This document shows positions 1 through 9,030 of a stretch of DNA of 64,000 bases, piece by piece. This DNA comes from Rhabdophis nuchalis (Eukaryota; Chordata; Lepidosauria; Squamata; Natricidae): positions 47,834,605 to 47,898,604 of the forward strand of contig CM077643.1 in NCBI GenBank assembly GCA_039707465.1, read 5' to 3'. The position numbers were made by a program, and so were the translations under genes. The notes under the pieces are model-generated. The model saw nothing but the letters and a program-made list of their open reading frames with translations. It ran no database searches and had not been told where the DNA came from. Each line of letters begins with the position of its first letter. The first letter of the stretch is position 1.

Positions 1-115
1 AGGTAAGGACAGCGGGCAGGCAGGTGGGCCCTCTGGAGCATCGGAACGGTACCCGCTGCTCCTGGCAGGCACCGGTACGCCCATACCAGGGCATACCAGT
101 TTCAACCCACCACTG
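1..115. mobile_element. hAT-type MITE, right end (cut by window edge)
   Basis: The right end reads TTTCAACCCACCACTG. This is the terminal inverted repeat seen at complete copies at 25248-25704 and 44863-45025, which carry 8-bp target duplications. Only the right part is inside the window. The assignment rests on similarity to those copies. Confidence 0.55.
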
Positions 116-554
116 CTGCTGATAGACAAGAAAAACAACCCCAGATCTAAGAGTGTTGGGATGATCAAGAGAGGAGGATCAAGATCCACACAAGATCCAC
201 TGCACACCTTTTGATCTCTGTGGAAATGGGAGAGGAAAGTACTAGTCAGCTACTGTTTTTGTGTGAGGTCTTTGTAAAGTGATTTTGGTTTATGTCTCAC
301 ATGCAATTTAGAACCAAATCAGCAGATGGATGGATGCCACTGATAGGTCCCCTTGGAGACTGAAGATTGAGTGCTGATTGATTAGCAGCCTAGACAAGCA
401 TCACAGCATGACCCTGTCATATGCAAAGTGGGGGAATGGAGTGCTACAAGCTGTCAGCAAAGGAGCACAGACACCTCAGCATTAAGACACGAAAACCTAA
501 AATTATTTTTAAAGATTTAGGGAGCTTTTTTGGTTGCCTAGCTATCTTCTAGAG
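116..554. other. Intergenic, nothing recognised
   Basis: I see no coding exon, RNA gene or recognisable repeat in this AT-rich stretch. Confidence 0.4.
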
Positions 555-948
555 CAAGGGTATCAAGCTCCTTTTCATTGAGGGCTGCATGAGGGTTCTG
601 TTTGACCTTTGCGGGGGAATGTCCAGCATGACATCACTCATATCAGGGGTGCCTGTGGTGACCCAAGTGCTCTGCCAGTGAAAACGGGCTCCTGGGCCCC
701 ATTTTCAGCCACAATGACCTTCTGCAGCCCTCTGTCAGCGAAAATGGAGCTCGGGGGGTGGGGGGATGGGACGAAGCATGGCCAAAAACAGAGCCTGGGA
801 TGGCTGTGCGCAGCCCTCCTGAGCTCTGTTTTTGCTGGCAGAGGCACCACGTACTGGACCTTCACTGTTTCTAGGGTGGGCCCACAGGCCAGATCTAAGC
901 ACCTTGTGGGATGGATCTGGCCCACGGGCCTTGAGTAGGACGCCCCTG
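555..948. mobile_element. hAT-type non-autonomous transposon, 394 bp
   Basis: It begins CAAGGGTATCAAGCTCC and ends TTGAGTAGGACGCCCCTG, a degraded inverted-repeat pair. It is flanked by TTCTAGAG (547-554) and TTCTACAG (949-956), an 8-bp duplication with one mismatch. The open frames on both strands inside it look like chance frames in GC-rich repeat DNA. Confidence 0.65.
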
Positions 949-956
949 TTCTACAG

Positions 957-1998
957 GTTTATTGGGATAGGACATTGAACTAAATAGACTTCTGTCATAG
1001 TCCCACATAGGTGGGGGGGTTGCACTTGTCTTAGTTTTCCATTTATAATGTGCCTATTCAATTAAAGTCATAAGACTATTCAGAACTGAGGACTTACTGA
1101 TGTCTAACATTTCTGTCTAGATTTTTTTTTAAAGAATTCCCTATCTCATTCTGCCCCATAAGCATGTGACAAAATTAGGTTAAATTTGATCAAAATTGGC
1201 ATACTTCTAAGTTTATTGTGAGATGCAATAAATATAATGTGGCCGCCGTTAATACAAAATTGCCTATAACTGTATAGACAGTTAAAATTTTTATTTAGTA
1301 ATGCCATGTTATTAACAAATAACATGGGGCATAAATCCACTACCATCTCTTTGTTTCTTTCTTTTGGAATTATTTGTCTCCTTCTTTCTCTCTTTTACTC
1401 TGTCAAAAGCTTCTCTCTTCTCTGATTCTCTTTTGACTCTCAGATTTTTATTCTCCTTCCTTGTAAAAAGCTGCCCTGTCAATTCTTTACTGCAAATTGT
1501 TTAAATAAATAAGAGTTTCTTCTAGTTCCTACAGGACACATGTATAAAAGCAGGAATGAAAGAATTTTATTTCTATGTCCTGTTTTGAATAAAGCATCAG
1601 AAATCACACACACCCCCTCTTATGTATGACTATTTACATTTATAGTTGCTGCTTTTGGGGTTTTCTTCCTTCATGACTGTCAGTTCTTTCCAATGTTGAA
1701 GTTTTGCCACATTCAGTTTTTTGGGGAAACGAAAAAAGTGTCTACCAACCAAAACTGCTTTTAGTTCAGTTGAAGAATTGTTTCTGTAGAAATTTGTTTC
1801 TGTGCTGTTTTAATTGTGGAATTCCTATTTCATTCTGTCCCTAACAAACACACAAACTTAGAAATTCAACCATATTTAAAAGAAACTATCATTTCACTTC
1901 TCAAATGTCCCTATCTTCTATTTTCTTTTTCTCAAATCTAAATAATATTCACTACTTAGCAGAGAAAGGTATGCAATGCCTTTAAGGTCATTTGACTG
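957..1998. other. Intergenic, nothing recognised
   Basis: AT-rich sequence with a pyrimidine-rich patch near 1348-1480. No gene or repeat family is recognised. Confidence 0.4.
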
Positions 1999-1999
1999 G

Positions 2000-2060
2000 C
2001 TGGAGAAGTCTGGGAGCTGAAGTCCTTCAGACTTAAAGTTGCAAAGGTTGGAGACCCCTG
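2000..2060. mobile_element. Half copy of the palindromic 135-bp hAT MITE
   Basis: It matches the right arm of the complete copy at 27431-27565, from GGCTGGAGAA to GGAGACCCCTG. The left arm is missing. Confidence 0.6.
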
Positions 2061-2488
2061 ATTTATAGTGTGCAGTGCAGCAAAATGAAGCAAAATGAGA
2101 ATCAACCTTTTCAAAGCATTTTTATGTAAAAACATTTTAAAAGGCCATACCTAGAACTGGCTTCTTCAATTTAGAACTCTCCTAGCATGAAATTCGACCT
2201 GGGACTGAATGAAATCAATAGAAATAAGGCCAGCATGTCAACCTTAGAGCAGATTATTTCCAGGTAACTTCCCTTTACCAGCCTATTATTCTGGCTTGTC
2301 ATGAAAGACTGATTTATGGGGACAGGGGACATTAATAAAAATCTGATACTAGAAGCCCAGATGGCACTTGCTCAATCAGAAACAGTGGTTCAACTATCCC
2401 TCAGAAATTGTGTGTGCAACTAGGACCAATTCCGGGGGGGGGGGGTTTCAAGAGCAACATCTGTCTACATGATAAGAAATCATCTTTC
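2061..2488. other. Intergenic, nothing recognised
   Basis: No gene is seen. A run of about 13 G lies near 2433-2446. Confidence 0.4.
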
Positions 2489-2502
2489 AAAGAGTTTCAT
2501 AA

Positions 2503-2877
2503 AAAAGTTAAAGGCAAAGGGTCCCGTCCCCCCCCCTGCATATGCGTGCTGGTCATTTCTGGCTCTAGGGGATGGTGCTCGCCTCCGTTTCTAAGCCGAA
2601 GAGCCTCTGTTTCTCTGTTTCTAAGCCGAAGAGCCAGCACTGTCCGAAGACGTCTCCGTGGGCATGACTAAACGCCGAAGGCACACAGAACGCTGTTACC
2701 TTCCCACCAAAGGTGGTTAGTTCCTATTTTTCTACTTGCATTTTTATGTGCTTTCAAACTGCTAGGTTGGCAGAAGCTGAGACAAGTAATGGGAGCTCAC
2801 CCGGCGCTAGGGATTTGAACCGCCGAACGGCCGACCTTTCTGATCGACAAGCTCAGCGTCTTAGCCACCACGTCCCT
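2503..2877 (-). mobile_element. tRNA-derived SINE, 375 bp, with target duplication
   Basis: On the minus strand the 5' end has RNA polymerase III promoter-like boxes: A-box-like GTGGCTAAGACGC and B box GGTTCAAATCC (plus-strand GGATTTGAACC near 2810). A non-tRNA body of about 280 bp and a CCTTTGCC-like tail follow. Flanks AAAGAGTTTCATAA (2489-2502) and AAGGAGTTTCATAA (2878-2891) form a 14-bp target duplication with one mismatch. The body contains a short internal repeat, GGCTCTTCGGCTTAGAAAC twice. Confidence 0.8.
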
Positions 2878-3029
2878 AAGGAGTTTCATAACCGCCTTTA
2901 AATATGTTCTCGGCTTCTTGATTCTTTTGGCCTCCACTACACTGCTTGTTGCAGCAAGCAGGATTTCAAAAAGGATGCAACAGCAGCAATACTAAACTGG
3001 TTGTTAGTGAGAACCAGCATGGTGTAGTG

Positions 3030-3163
3030 CAGTGTTTATCAACCTTAACCACTTTAAAATATGTAGATTTCAACTCCCAGAATTCCCCAGCCAGCTTGCT
3101 AGGTGGTCATTTATGGAAATTGAAGGCCACATATCTTAAATTTGCCAAGGTTGACAAACACTG
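3030..3163. mobile_element. Palindromic hAT MITE, old copy, 134 bp
   Basis: It runs from CAGTGTTTATCAACCTTAAC to GTTGACAAACACTG with a central AATTCCCCAGCCAGC. Length and layout match the 135-bp copies at 23356, 27251 and 27431. The 8-bp flanks no longer match well. Confidence 0.65.
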
Positions 3164-3171
3164 GTAGATAC

Positions 3172-3372
3172 AGATACAAATTAACAGAGTTGGAAGGGAC
3201 CTTGTAAGTCATCTAGTCCAACCCCCTGCCCATGTAGACCCTACACCATTTCTGACAGATGGCAATCCAGTCTCTTCTTGAAAGCTTCCAGTAATGAAGC
3301 TCCCACAACTTCTGAAGGCAAGCTGTTCTATTGGTTGATTGCTCTCACTGTCAGAAAATTTCTCCTTAAAAA
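3172..3372 (-). mobile_element. CR1 LINE 3' end fragment
   Basis: The plus strand shows AGAGTTGGAAGGGACCTTG, then CATCTAGTCCAACCCCCTGCC, then a decayed CR1 C-terminal coding region (reverse complement of the tract ending near CTGTCAGAAAATTTCTCC). It matches the better preserved copy at 6205-6945. Confidence 0.75.
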
Positions 3373-3491
3373 TTTCTGGTGCAGTGGTTAATCTGCTGGA
3401 CTAGGAGTGGGAAAGCCCAGGCTGTAGTTGGCTGGAGAAGTCTGGGAGCTGAAGTCCTTCAGACATAAAGTTGCAAAGGTTGGAGACACCT
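3366..3491. mobile_element. SINE head fragment followed by a half hAT MITE
   Basis: GGTGCAGTGGTTAATCTGCTGG (about 3379-3400) resembles the tRNA-like head of squamate SINEs. From 3428 to 3491 there is a half copy of the 135-bp MITE ending GGTTGGAGACACCTG. Confidence 0.4.
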
Positions 3492-4212
3492 GCCTTAAAG
3501 TTCCATTTTATTAGAGGTGTCATATTGGCACATCTGGGGAAACCCGAATCTGAAGTCTCCCAGGTTTTCCCTACCCAAAGGAAAGTCAAAGCTCCTTCCC
3601 CTGCACCCACAGGTCCATCACGTGGTCCAATCAGGTCACCATCCTAACTGGAGTAGTTTCCCAGTCACTCCTCTGCAGGTGCAGGCTGAACGTCCTTGAC
3701 TCCCAGGGAAAGAATGTTGTTGTTGTTGTTGTTGTTATGGCTGTACACCTCACCCCATCCCCATCAAACCCCCTTCCCAGTTTCCACAGCATACCCATCT
3801 TCCAAGTGTGGCAACCCTGAAGATCCAAAACAAAAAACAAAAAAATGGCCTCCAGGGCTGGCACACTCCTTCTCAGCTCCAAATCAGCATCAGGCTCTTT
3901 GGCAACCGGGATGAACAACGCCCCTCATCACGTCCCACATTTGCTGTAAGAGCTAGACAAAAGCAATGCCAGAACCAATAGACCCTGTAACTAAACAGGA
4001 CAAATGCCAAGGATAACAACTACCTGGTGAGTGAATAACTTTCTGAAGGCAGAGTGGAAGAACTGGAACAGCCAATGAGCTTCAAATGATTTTATGTGAA
4101 ACAGGTTTTCTAGAATCATTTCACCCTGCTTTTGACCTGGGTTCATTGTCAACATTATGATCCTCCAGGTAAAAATGTTATAGGACTCCAGTTCTTTTCC
4201 TTGACTTTAGGA
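3492..4212. other. Intergenic, nothing recognised
   Basis: It contains a (GTT)n microsatellite at about 3716-3736. No exon or known repeat is identified. Confidence 0.4.
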
Positions 4213-4332
4213 CAGTGCTTCCCAACCTGGCCAACTTCCAGGTGTTTATTTGCATCAATGGCTACGTTGGATGTGGAATTCTAGGATTTTAAACTTTACT
4301 CATTTGGAAATTGGCCAATGTGGGAAACACTG
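4213..4332. mobile_element. hAT MITE, old copy, 120 bp
   Basis: Ends CAGTGCTTCCCAACCTGG and CCAATGTGGGAAACACTG are inverted repeats. Flanks CTTTAGGA and CCTTAGGG match at 6 of 8 positions. Confidence 0.55.
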
Positions 4333-4438
4333 CCTTAGGGACTAGGAGTTTGATACCAGCAGTTGTGGCAATGGTTCTCCATCAGATGGGAATTGGGGAC
4401 ATACTCATCTAGTAGTTCTGCTTCTTCCTGAGAGACTG

Positions 4439-4810
4439 TTAGAATATTCATGACTGGGAAAGGCATGATACTAAGGTCAGCCAATGAATAGGCAAAGCAA
4501 CAAGGTCAGCCAATGGGAGCTAAATCAGCTAGGGGGTGGTGGGCAGGGCGTGGTTTAGAACCTGCAACCTTCTGAGTCTATGCAAAGAATTGAAACAGAA
4601 ACTAAAGTCTCTGCCTGGTCTGAACTCTGAAATGGAGCTGTTCACTCCTGTTTGTGTTCTGCTTGTAACTTCTTCCACATTGAAACAATCTACTATTGGT
4701 ATTCTACATTTATTCATCTGTTATTATGTATATAAAGAAGTTAACGAATTCAGCTGAATCAGTTATGTTTGTGTGCTTTCTGGATTTGATTTTTCTGCAA
4801 CAAACTCTGA
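4439..4810 (+). mobile_element. Possible solo LTR
   Basis: The stretch starts TGTTAGAATA and ends CTCTGACA (TG...CA ends). It contains two AGCCAATG boxes, a GGGCGTGG box and TATATAAAG near 4729, a promoter-like order found in LTRs. Flanking GAGAC and GGGAC match at 4 of 5 positions. No internal retroviral coding sequence is present. It could equally be an unrelated repeat. Confidence 0.3.
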
Positions 4811-5605
4811 CAGGGACCACTTCCAGAAAGCCTGAAAGACAAAACCCAAATGACCCTCCACAACAGTTAATTGAGGGGGAGGAGAGAGAAGTGGTCTACA
4901 AATCTTTCCAGAGAGGGCTGCTTGAATCCCAGGTCCCATCACACCTAATAGATTCTGTCTGTCTGGGCTACCGTTTAAAGCCCAGCCTTCACTGTGCAAG
5001 CTTTACTGATCCTTTATTTATATGTTTTTTATTGCATCAAATTGAACCAATAAATAAAGCAGCAAATGAGGAATAAGCAGTATTAAACTACTGGAAGTGC
5101 TTTCTCAAACGCTTCATATGACCCTTGAGAGAGTTTATTTCTTAAAAGTTGCAAATATGACCAAAGCACAGGGCCTCTGGGGGAAAAAATCAGGTTTTAT
5201 TTAGATAGGTTTTCCTTCTTTCCTTTTTAACCAAGTATATTCTTGGTGTCTTTTTGCCTTCTGCAGTGGTGGGCTGCATCTATCCTCAAAGCAATTTTCA
5301 TGGGGCCAGTGGTCTCACTAAATCCCTTTAGGCTAAAATGAATACATTTGTTGATTTATCCATAATTGGAGAGAGGCTGCTCCTTGTTTTCCTTCACCCT
5401 GGTACACTGATCTGAGGAGTAATCCGCATGAGCCCCTGGCAGGACCAACTTCAGACAGCGTGAGAAACGTGTGCTGCTAATGTAGCTGATGGAGGTCAGT
5501 TGAGAGGGCTGTTTCCCCCTTCCCCAGGTCCTCTCCTTCTCCTCTCCTCCCTCTCCCCTTCTTCCTCCATGTTATAGATAGTAAACAACAACACAATGAC
5601 TATAA
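4811..5605. other. Intergenic, nothing recognised
   Basis: No host gene is seen. A C/T-rich tract lies at about 5514-5568. Confidence 0.4.
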
Positions 5606-6091
5606 AAGGTGTTAATTATCATCTTTAAAGCGCTCCATGGCTCGGGACCTAGCTATCTGCGGGATCGGATCCTGCCTCATACATCCTCGCGGCCGATTCG
5701 CTCCCACAGAGAGGGACTTCTCCGGGTGCCGTCCACTAGACACTGTCAGCGGGCGACACCCAGGGGAAGGGCTATCTCTGTGGCGGGCCCGGCCCTCTGG
5801 AACGACCTCCCCCCCCCCCGATATCAGGACGACCACGGACCTCCGCTCCTTCCGTCTTAAATTAAAGACTCACTTTTTCTGTCTGGCCGGCCTAGGATGA
5901 GTCTCTCTGCCTCTGGGGTTTTATGGGGAATTAGTATTATTTAGTTTTAATGGGAAATTTAGCGCAGGTTATATTTAATTTGTTTTTAGAATTGTTGTAT
6001 GTATTTGGTTTTTATTCTACCTGTGCACCGCCCCGAGTCCCTGTGGGGAGAGGGTGCGGTTTTACAAATTAAATTATTATTATTATTATTA
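5606..6091 (+). mobile_element. L2 LINE copy A, 5'-truncated 3' end
   Basis: It matches the last 90 or so codons of the L2 polymerase (motifs [30 protein letters not shown]), with a frameshift in a C run near 5811-5819. The L2 3' UTR follows and ends in a TGCACCGCCCCGAGTCCC block and an (ATT)n tail. It belongs to the (ATT)n-tailed subfamily with copies C and G. Confidence 0.85.
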
Positions 6092-6204
6092 AATTATTAA
6101 AAAGGAACTTATCTATTCATTAAAGCAGTGTTTCTCAACCTTGGCAACTTGAAGATGTTCGGACTTCGCTGGCTGGGGAATTCTGGGAGTTGAAGTCCAG
6201 ACAT

Positions 6205-6945
6205 CCTGCAATACAGTACAATACAATACAATACAATACAATACAATACAATACAATACAATACAATACAATACAATACAATACAATACAAGAACAGAGT
6301 TGGAAGGGACCTTGGAGGTCTTCTAGTCCAACCTCCTGCCTAGGCAGGAAACCCTATACCCTTCCAGACAAATAGCTATCCAACATCTTCTTAAATAATT
6401 GCAGTGTTGGGGCATTCACAACTTCTGGAGGCAAGCTGTTCCACTGATTAATTGTTCTAACTGTCAGGAAATTTCTCCTCAGTTCTAAGTTGCTTCTCTT
6501 CCTGATTAGTTTCCACCCATTGCTTCTTGTTCTATCCTCAGGTGCCTTGGAGAATAGTTTGATTCCCTCTTTTTTGTGGCAATCCCTGAGATATTGGAAC
6601 ACTGCTATCATGTCTCCCCTAGTCCTTCTTTTCATTAAACTAGATGTACCCAGTTCCTGCAACCGCTCTTCATATGTTTCAGTCTCTAGTCCCCTAATCA
6701 TCTTTGTTGCTTTCTCTGCACTCTTTCTAGAGTCTCCACGTCTTTTCTCCATCGTGGCAACCAAAACTGAATGCAGCATTCCAAGTGTGGTCTTACCAAG
6801 GCATTATAAAGTGGTATTATCACCTCATGTGATCTTGATTCTATCCCTCTATTTATGCAGCCTAGAACTGTGTTGGCTTTTTTGGCAGCTGCTGCACACT
6901 GCTGGCTCTTATCTAAATGGTTGTCCACTAGGACTCCAAGATCTT
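6205..6945 (-). mobile_element. CR1 LINE, 5'-truncated, C-terminal coding and tail
   Basis: Minus-strand frames give a CR1 reverse-transcriptase C-terminal region: [15 protein letters not shown], then [17 protein letters not shown], then after a frameshift near 6700 NLELRRNFLTVRTINQWNSL and a stop near 6354. The 3' UTR contains the conserved TTGGACTAGAAGACCTCCAA block and ends in an (ATTGT)n tail at 6210-6290. Only about 200 codons remain, so the copy is heavily 5'-truncated and not functional. Confidence 0.85.
6210..6290. repeat. (AATAC)n microsatellite, CR1 tail
   Basis: About sixteen AATAC units at the 3' end of the minus-strand CR1. It is best read as an expanded LINE tail. Confidence 0.95.
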
Positions 6946-7357
6946 CAAGTTGCCAAGGTTGAGAAACACTGCGTTAAAGCCACCAGGTCTTGTTCTGCAG
7001 GCTTCTGTTTGATAACAGAGTACTTCTTAATTGCGTTAATAAACTGACAAGAAAACAAATTGCTGTGTTCATCTACTCCTGATCAGACTGGATTTTCTTC
7101 AAACGGAAGCATGCTCTCCCCCTCTGTCCAGAGAGAAATATACCTAAAGGGGAGAAGATTCAGAGGATCACTAGAGGGCAGCAAATTGATATGAAACCTT
7201 CACTAAGTGCTGCCATCTGTGGGTGATCTGGGGTTTTACAACTGACATAAAGCTTGAAAGATTTATGAAGCTACCTTTGCCAAATATTTCCAATTAAATG
7301 AGCCCAACTCTTTATTGACAGAATCTTCCATAAGGCGATGACATTCTTAATTTATGT

Positions 7358-7482
7358 CAGTGTTTTTCAAACTTGCCAGCTTTGAGAGGTATGGTATTCA
7401 ACTCCCAAAATTTCCCAGACAGCGTGGAATTCTTGGAGTTGAAATCCACACATCTTAAAGTTGCCAAGATTGAGAACCATTG
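7358..7482. mobile_element. Palindromic hAT MITE, old copy, 125 bp
   Basis: It starts CAGTGTTTTTCAAACTTGCC and ends GATTGAGAACCATTG, with TTCAACTCCCAAAATTTCCC inside. Flanks ATTTATGT and ATCTATAT match at 6 of 8 positions. Confidence 0.6.
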
Positions 7483-8378
7483 ATCTATATCATGCTAAGA
7501 CAATCCTTCAGCTGCTAGTTATCCCACCCAGGAGTCACATTAACCTTTATGTGTATATGCCAACTTTTTAAAAATATGTAACTGCTCTCCATGATCCTAA
7601 CAGATTATTTTCTACATAAGGATGGCAAGAGAAGAGGAGTGGAAAAGAATATATGGTTTTGACTGGACATGGCAAGCTCAATGAAATCTAAAACAATACC
7701 TGAAATATGACTTGGGAGATAGAAATTCAAATGACCAATGAACTTCTTAGAAACTGTGTCTGCCTTGTGTACATAAGGAATGATTTTATAGACTATTTCT
7801 ATAACAAACATATTCATGGTTAACCTAATCATACTTTATTCCTGATATGTATTTCAGAGGGTGAGGTTACAAGCTGGCCATTAGTTTATGTATTCCCTGA
7901 GAAGGAATAATTGACTGAGGCGAATCGTAAATGAACATGAACTGTTTTTTATTCAAACACAACTGTAGAATAGAACCTCCTGTTTTTGACAGTTATTTAT
8001 ATGGCTGCTGTCAAACTGGCAACCAATTAGAACACAACTTTTCCCGCCTGAACCCTCCTTAAATTTCAACCAAATGCATTCATTCTCAGCTCAGATTGAC
8101 ACACAAGACACAACAATTAGCATTGCAAGTTGTCCAGTAATACTACAACATACAACAAAGAGGAGTGGCTGACTTGGGGAGGCTTATTTCTGTAAATGAT
8201 TCCTATCCAAATCTTTAAATTCTCCCCCCCCCCTCCAATTGATCAGGTTATCACTCGCTCTGCAATTTAAGGATGATGGCAGGGAGAGAGATTGCATGTC
8301 ACTTATGGGCAAATATTGTCCAATCGTATTTCAACGCACTTCAGTTTTCTAGTTCATAACATTACAGAGCAAGTCAAA
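7483..8378. other. Intergenic, nothing recognised
   Basis: No exon or known repeat is identified. A C run lies at about 8224-8233. Confidence 0.4.
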
Positions 8379-8627
8379 AAAGCAATGGGTGGAAACTAAT
8401 CAAGGAGAGAAGCAACTTAGAACTGAGGAGAAATTTCCTGACAGTTAGAACAATTAATTAGTGGAACAGCTTGCCTCCAGAAGTTGTGAATGCCCCAACC
8501 CTGGAAGACTTTAAGAAGATGTTGGATAGCCATTTGTCTGAAACTGTCTAGGGTTTCCTGCCTAGGCAGGGGGTTGGACTAGAAGGCCTCCAAGGTCCCT
8601 TCCAACTCTGCTATTGTATTGTAAATT
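8379..8627 (+). mobile_element. CR1 LINE 3' end, plus strand
   Basis: It encodes the CR1 C-terminus, including NLELRRNFLTVRTIN and a W-N/S-S-LPPEVVNAPTL motif. The TTGGACTAGAAGGCCTCCAA 3' UTR block and a short ATTGTATTGT tail follow. It is closely related to the 6205-6945 copy but in the opposite orientation. Confidence 0.85.
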
Positions 8628-8954
8628 AAGGCATAGATTTAGTTTGCACAGTGTAGTAGACTTAACATATGATTGATTACTTAGTGTTTCCATCTTTCAT
8701 AGCCCAATGGTGTTTTCTACAAGCAGAGTACCTGCCTAGCCAAAGCAGCACCATTGATTCTTCATAGGAGGGCATCATTAGCAAAGTTAAGAAAACATTT
8801 GCAGAAATATAAAACATTTTCAGGGAGAACAAATGGAAGGAGAGAGGAGAGAAAAGAGAGGAGGGGATGCAATACGAACATGAATTTACAGTTTTTAAAA
8901 ATATCCTCCTTTGATTCTCGCAGCAGAACTCACAAAATTGATCAGATGGCCCAC

Positions 8955-9030
8955 AGTAAATTTATTTATCGTATTTATATCCCGCACCCATCTCCCACAG
9001 AGGGACCTGGGGCGGCAATACAAATAAGCA
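8955..9030 (-). mobile_element. L2 LINE 3' UTR scrap
   Basis: TTTATATCCCGCACCCATCT followed by GGGGCGGC is the reverse complement of the L2 3'-terminal block. Only the tail end is left. Confidence 0.55.

Larger units (their letters stand above)
6126..6971. mobile_element. Palindromic hAT MITE split by a CR1 insertion
   Basis: The left arm (6126-about 6204) begins CAGTGTTTCTCAACCTTGG. The right arm (about 6946-6971) ends CAAGGTTGAGAAACACTG. Flanks CATTAAAG (6118-6125) and CGTTAAAG (6972-6979) are an 8-bp duplication with one mismatch. The CR1 between the arms therefore inserted after the MITE. Confidence 0.75.

Noticed and set aside
2760..2880. Candidate tRNA gene on the minus strand
   Set aside because: It has A- and B-box-like motifs but continues into a SINE body with a target duplication. 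It is a SINE head, not a tRNA gene.
6109..6375. Cys-Ile-Val-Leu-Tyr and Asn-Thr-Ile-Gln-Tyr repeat frames
   Set aside because: They translate the (AATAC)n tail of a CR1 element.
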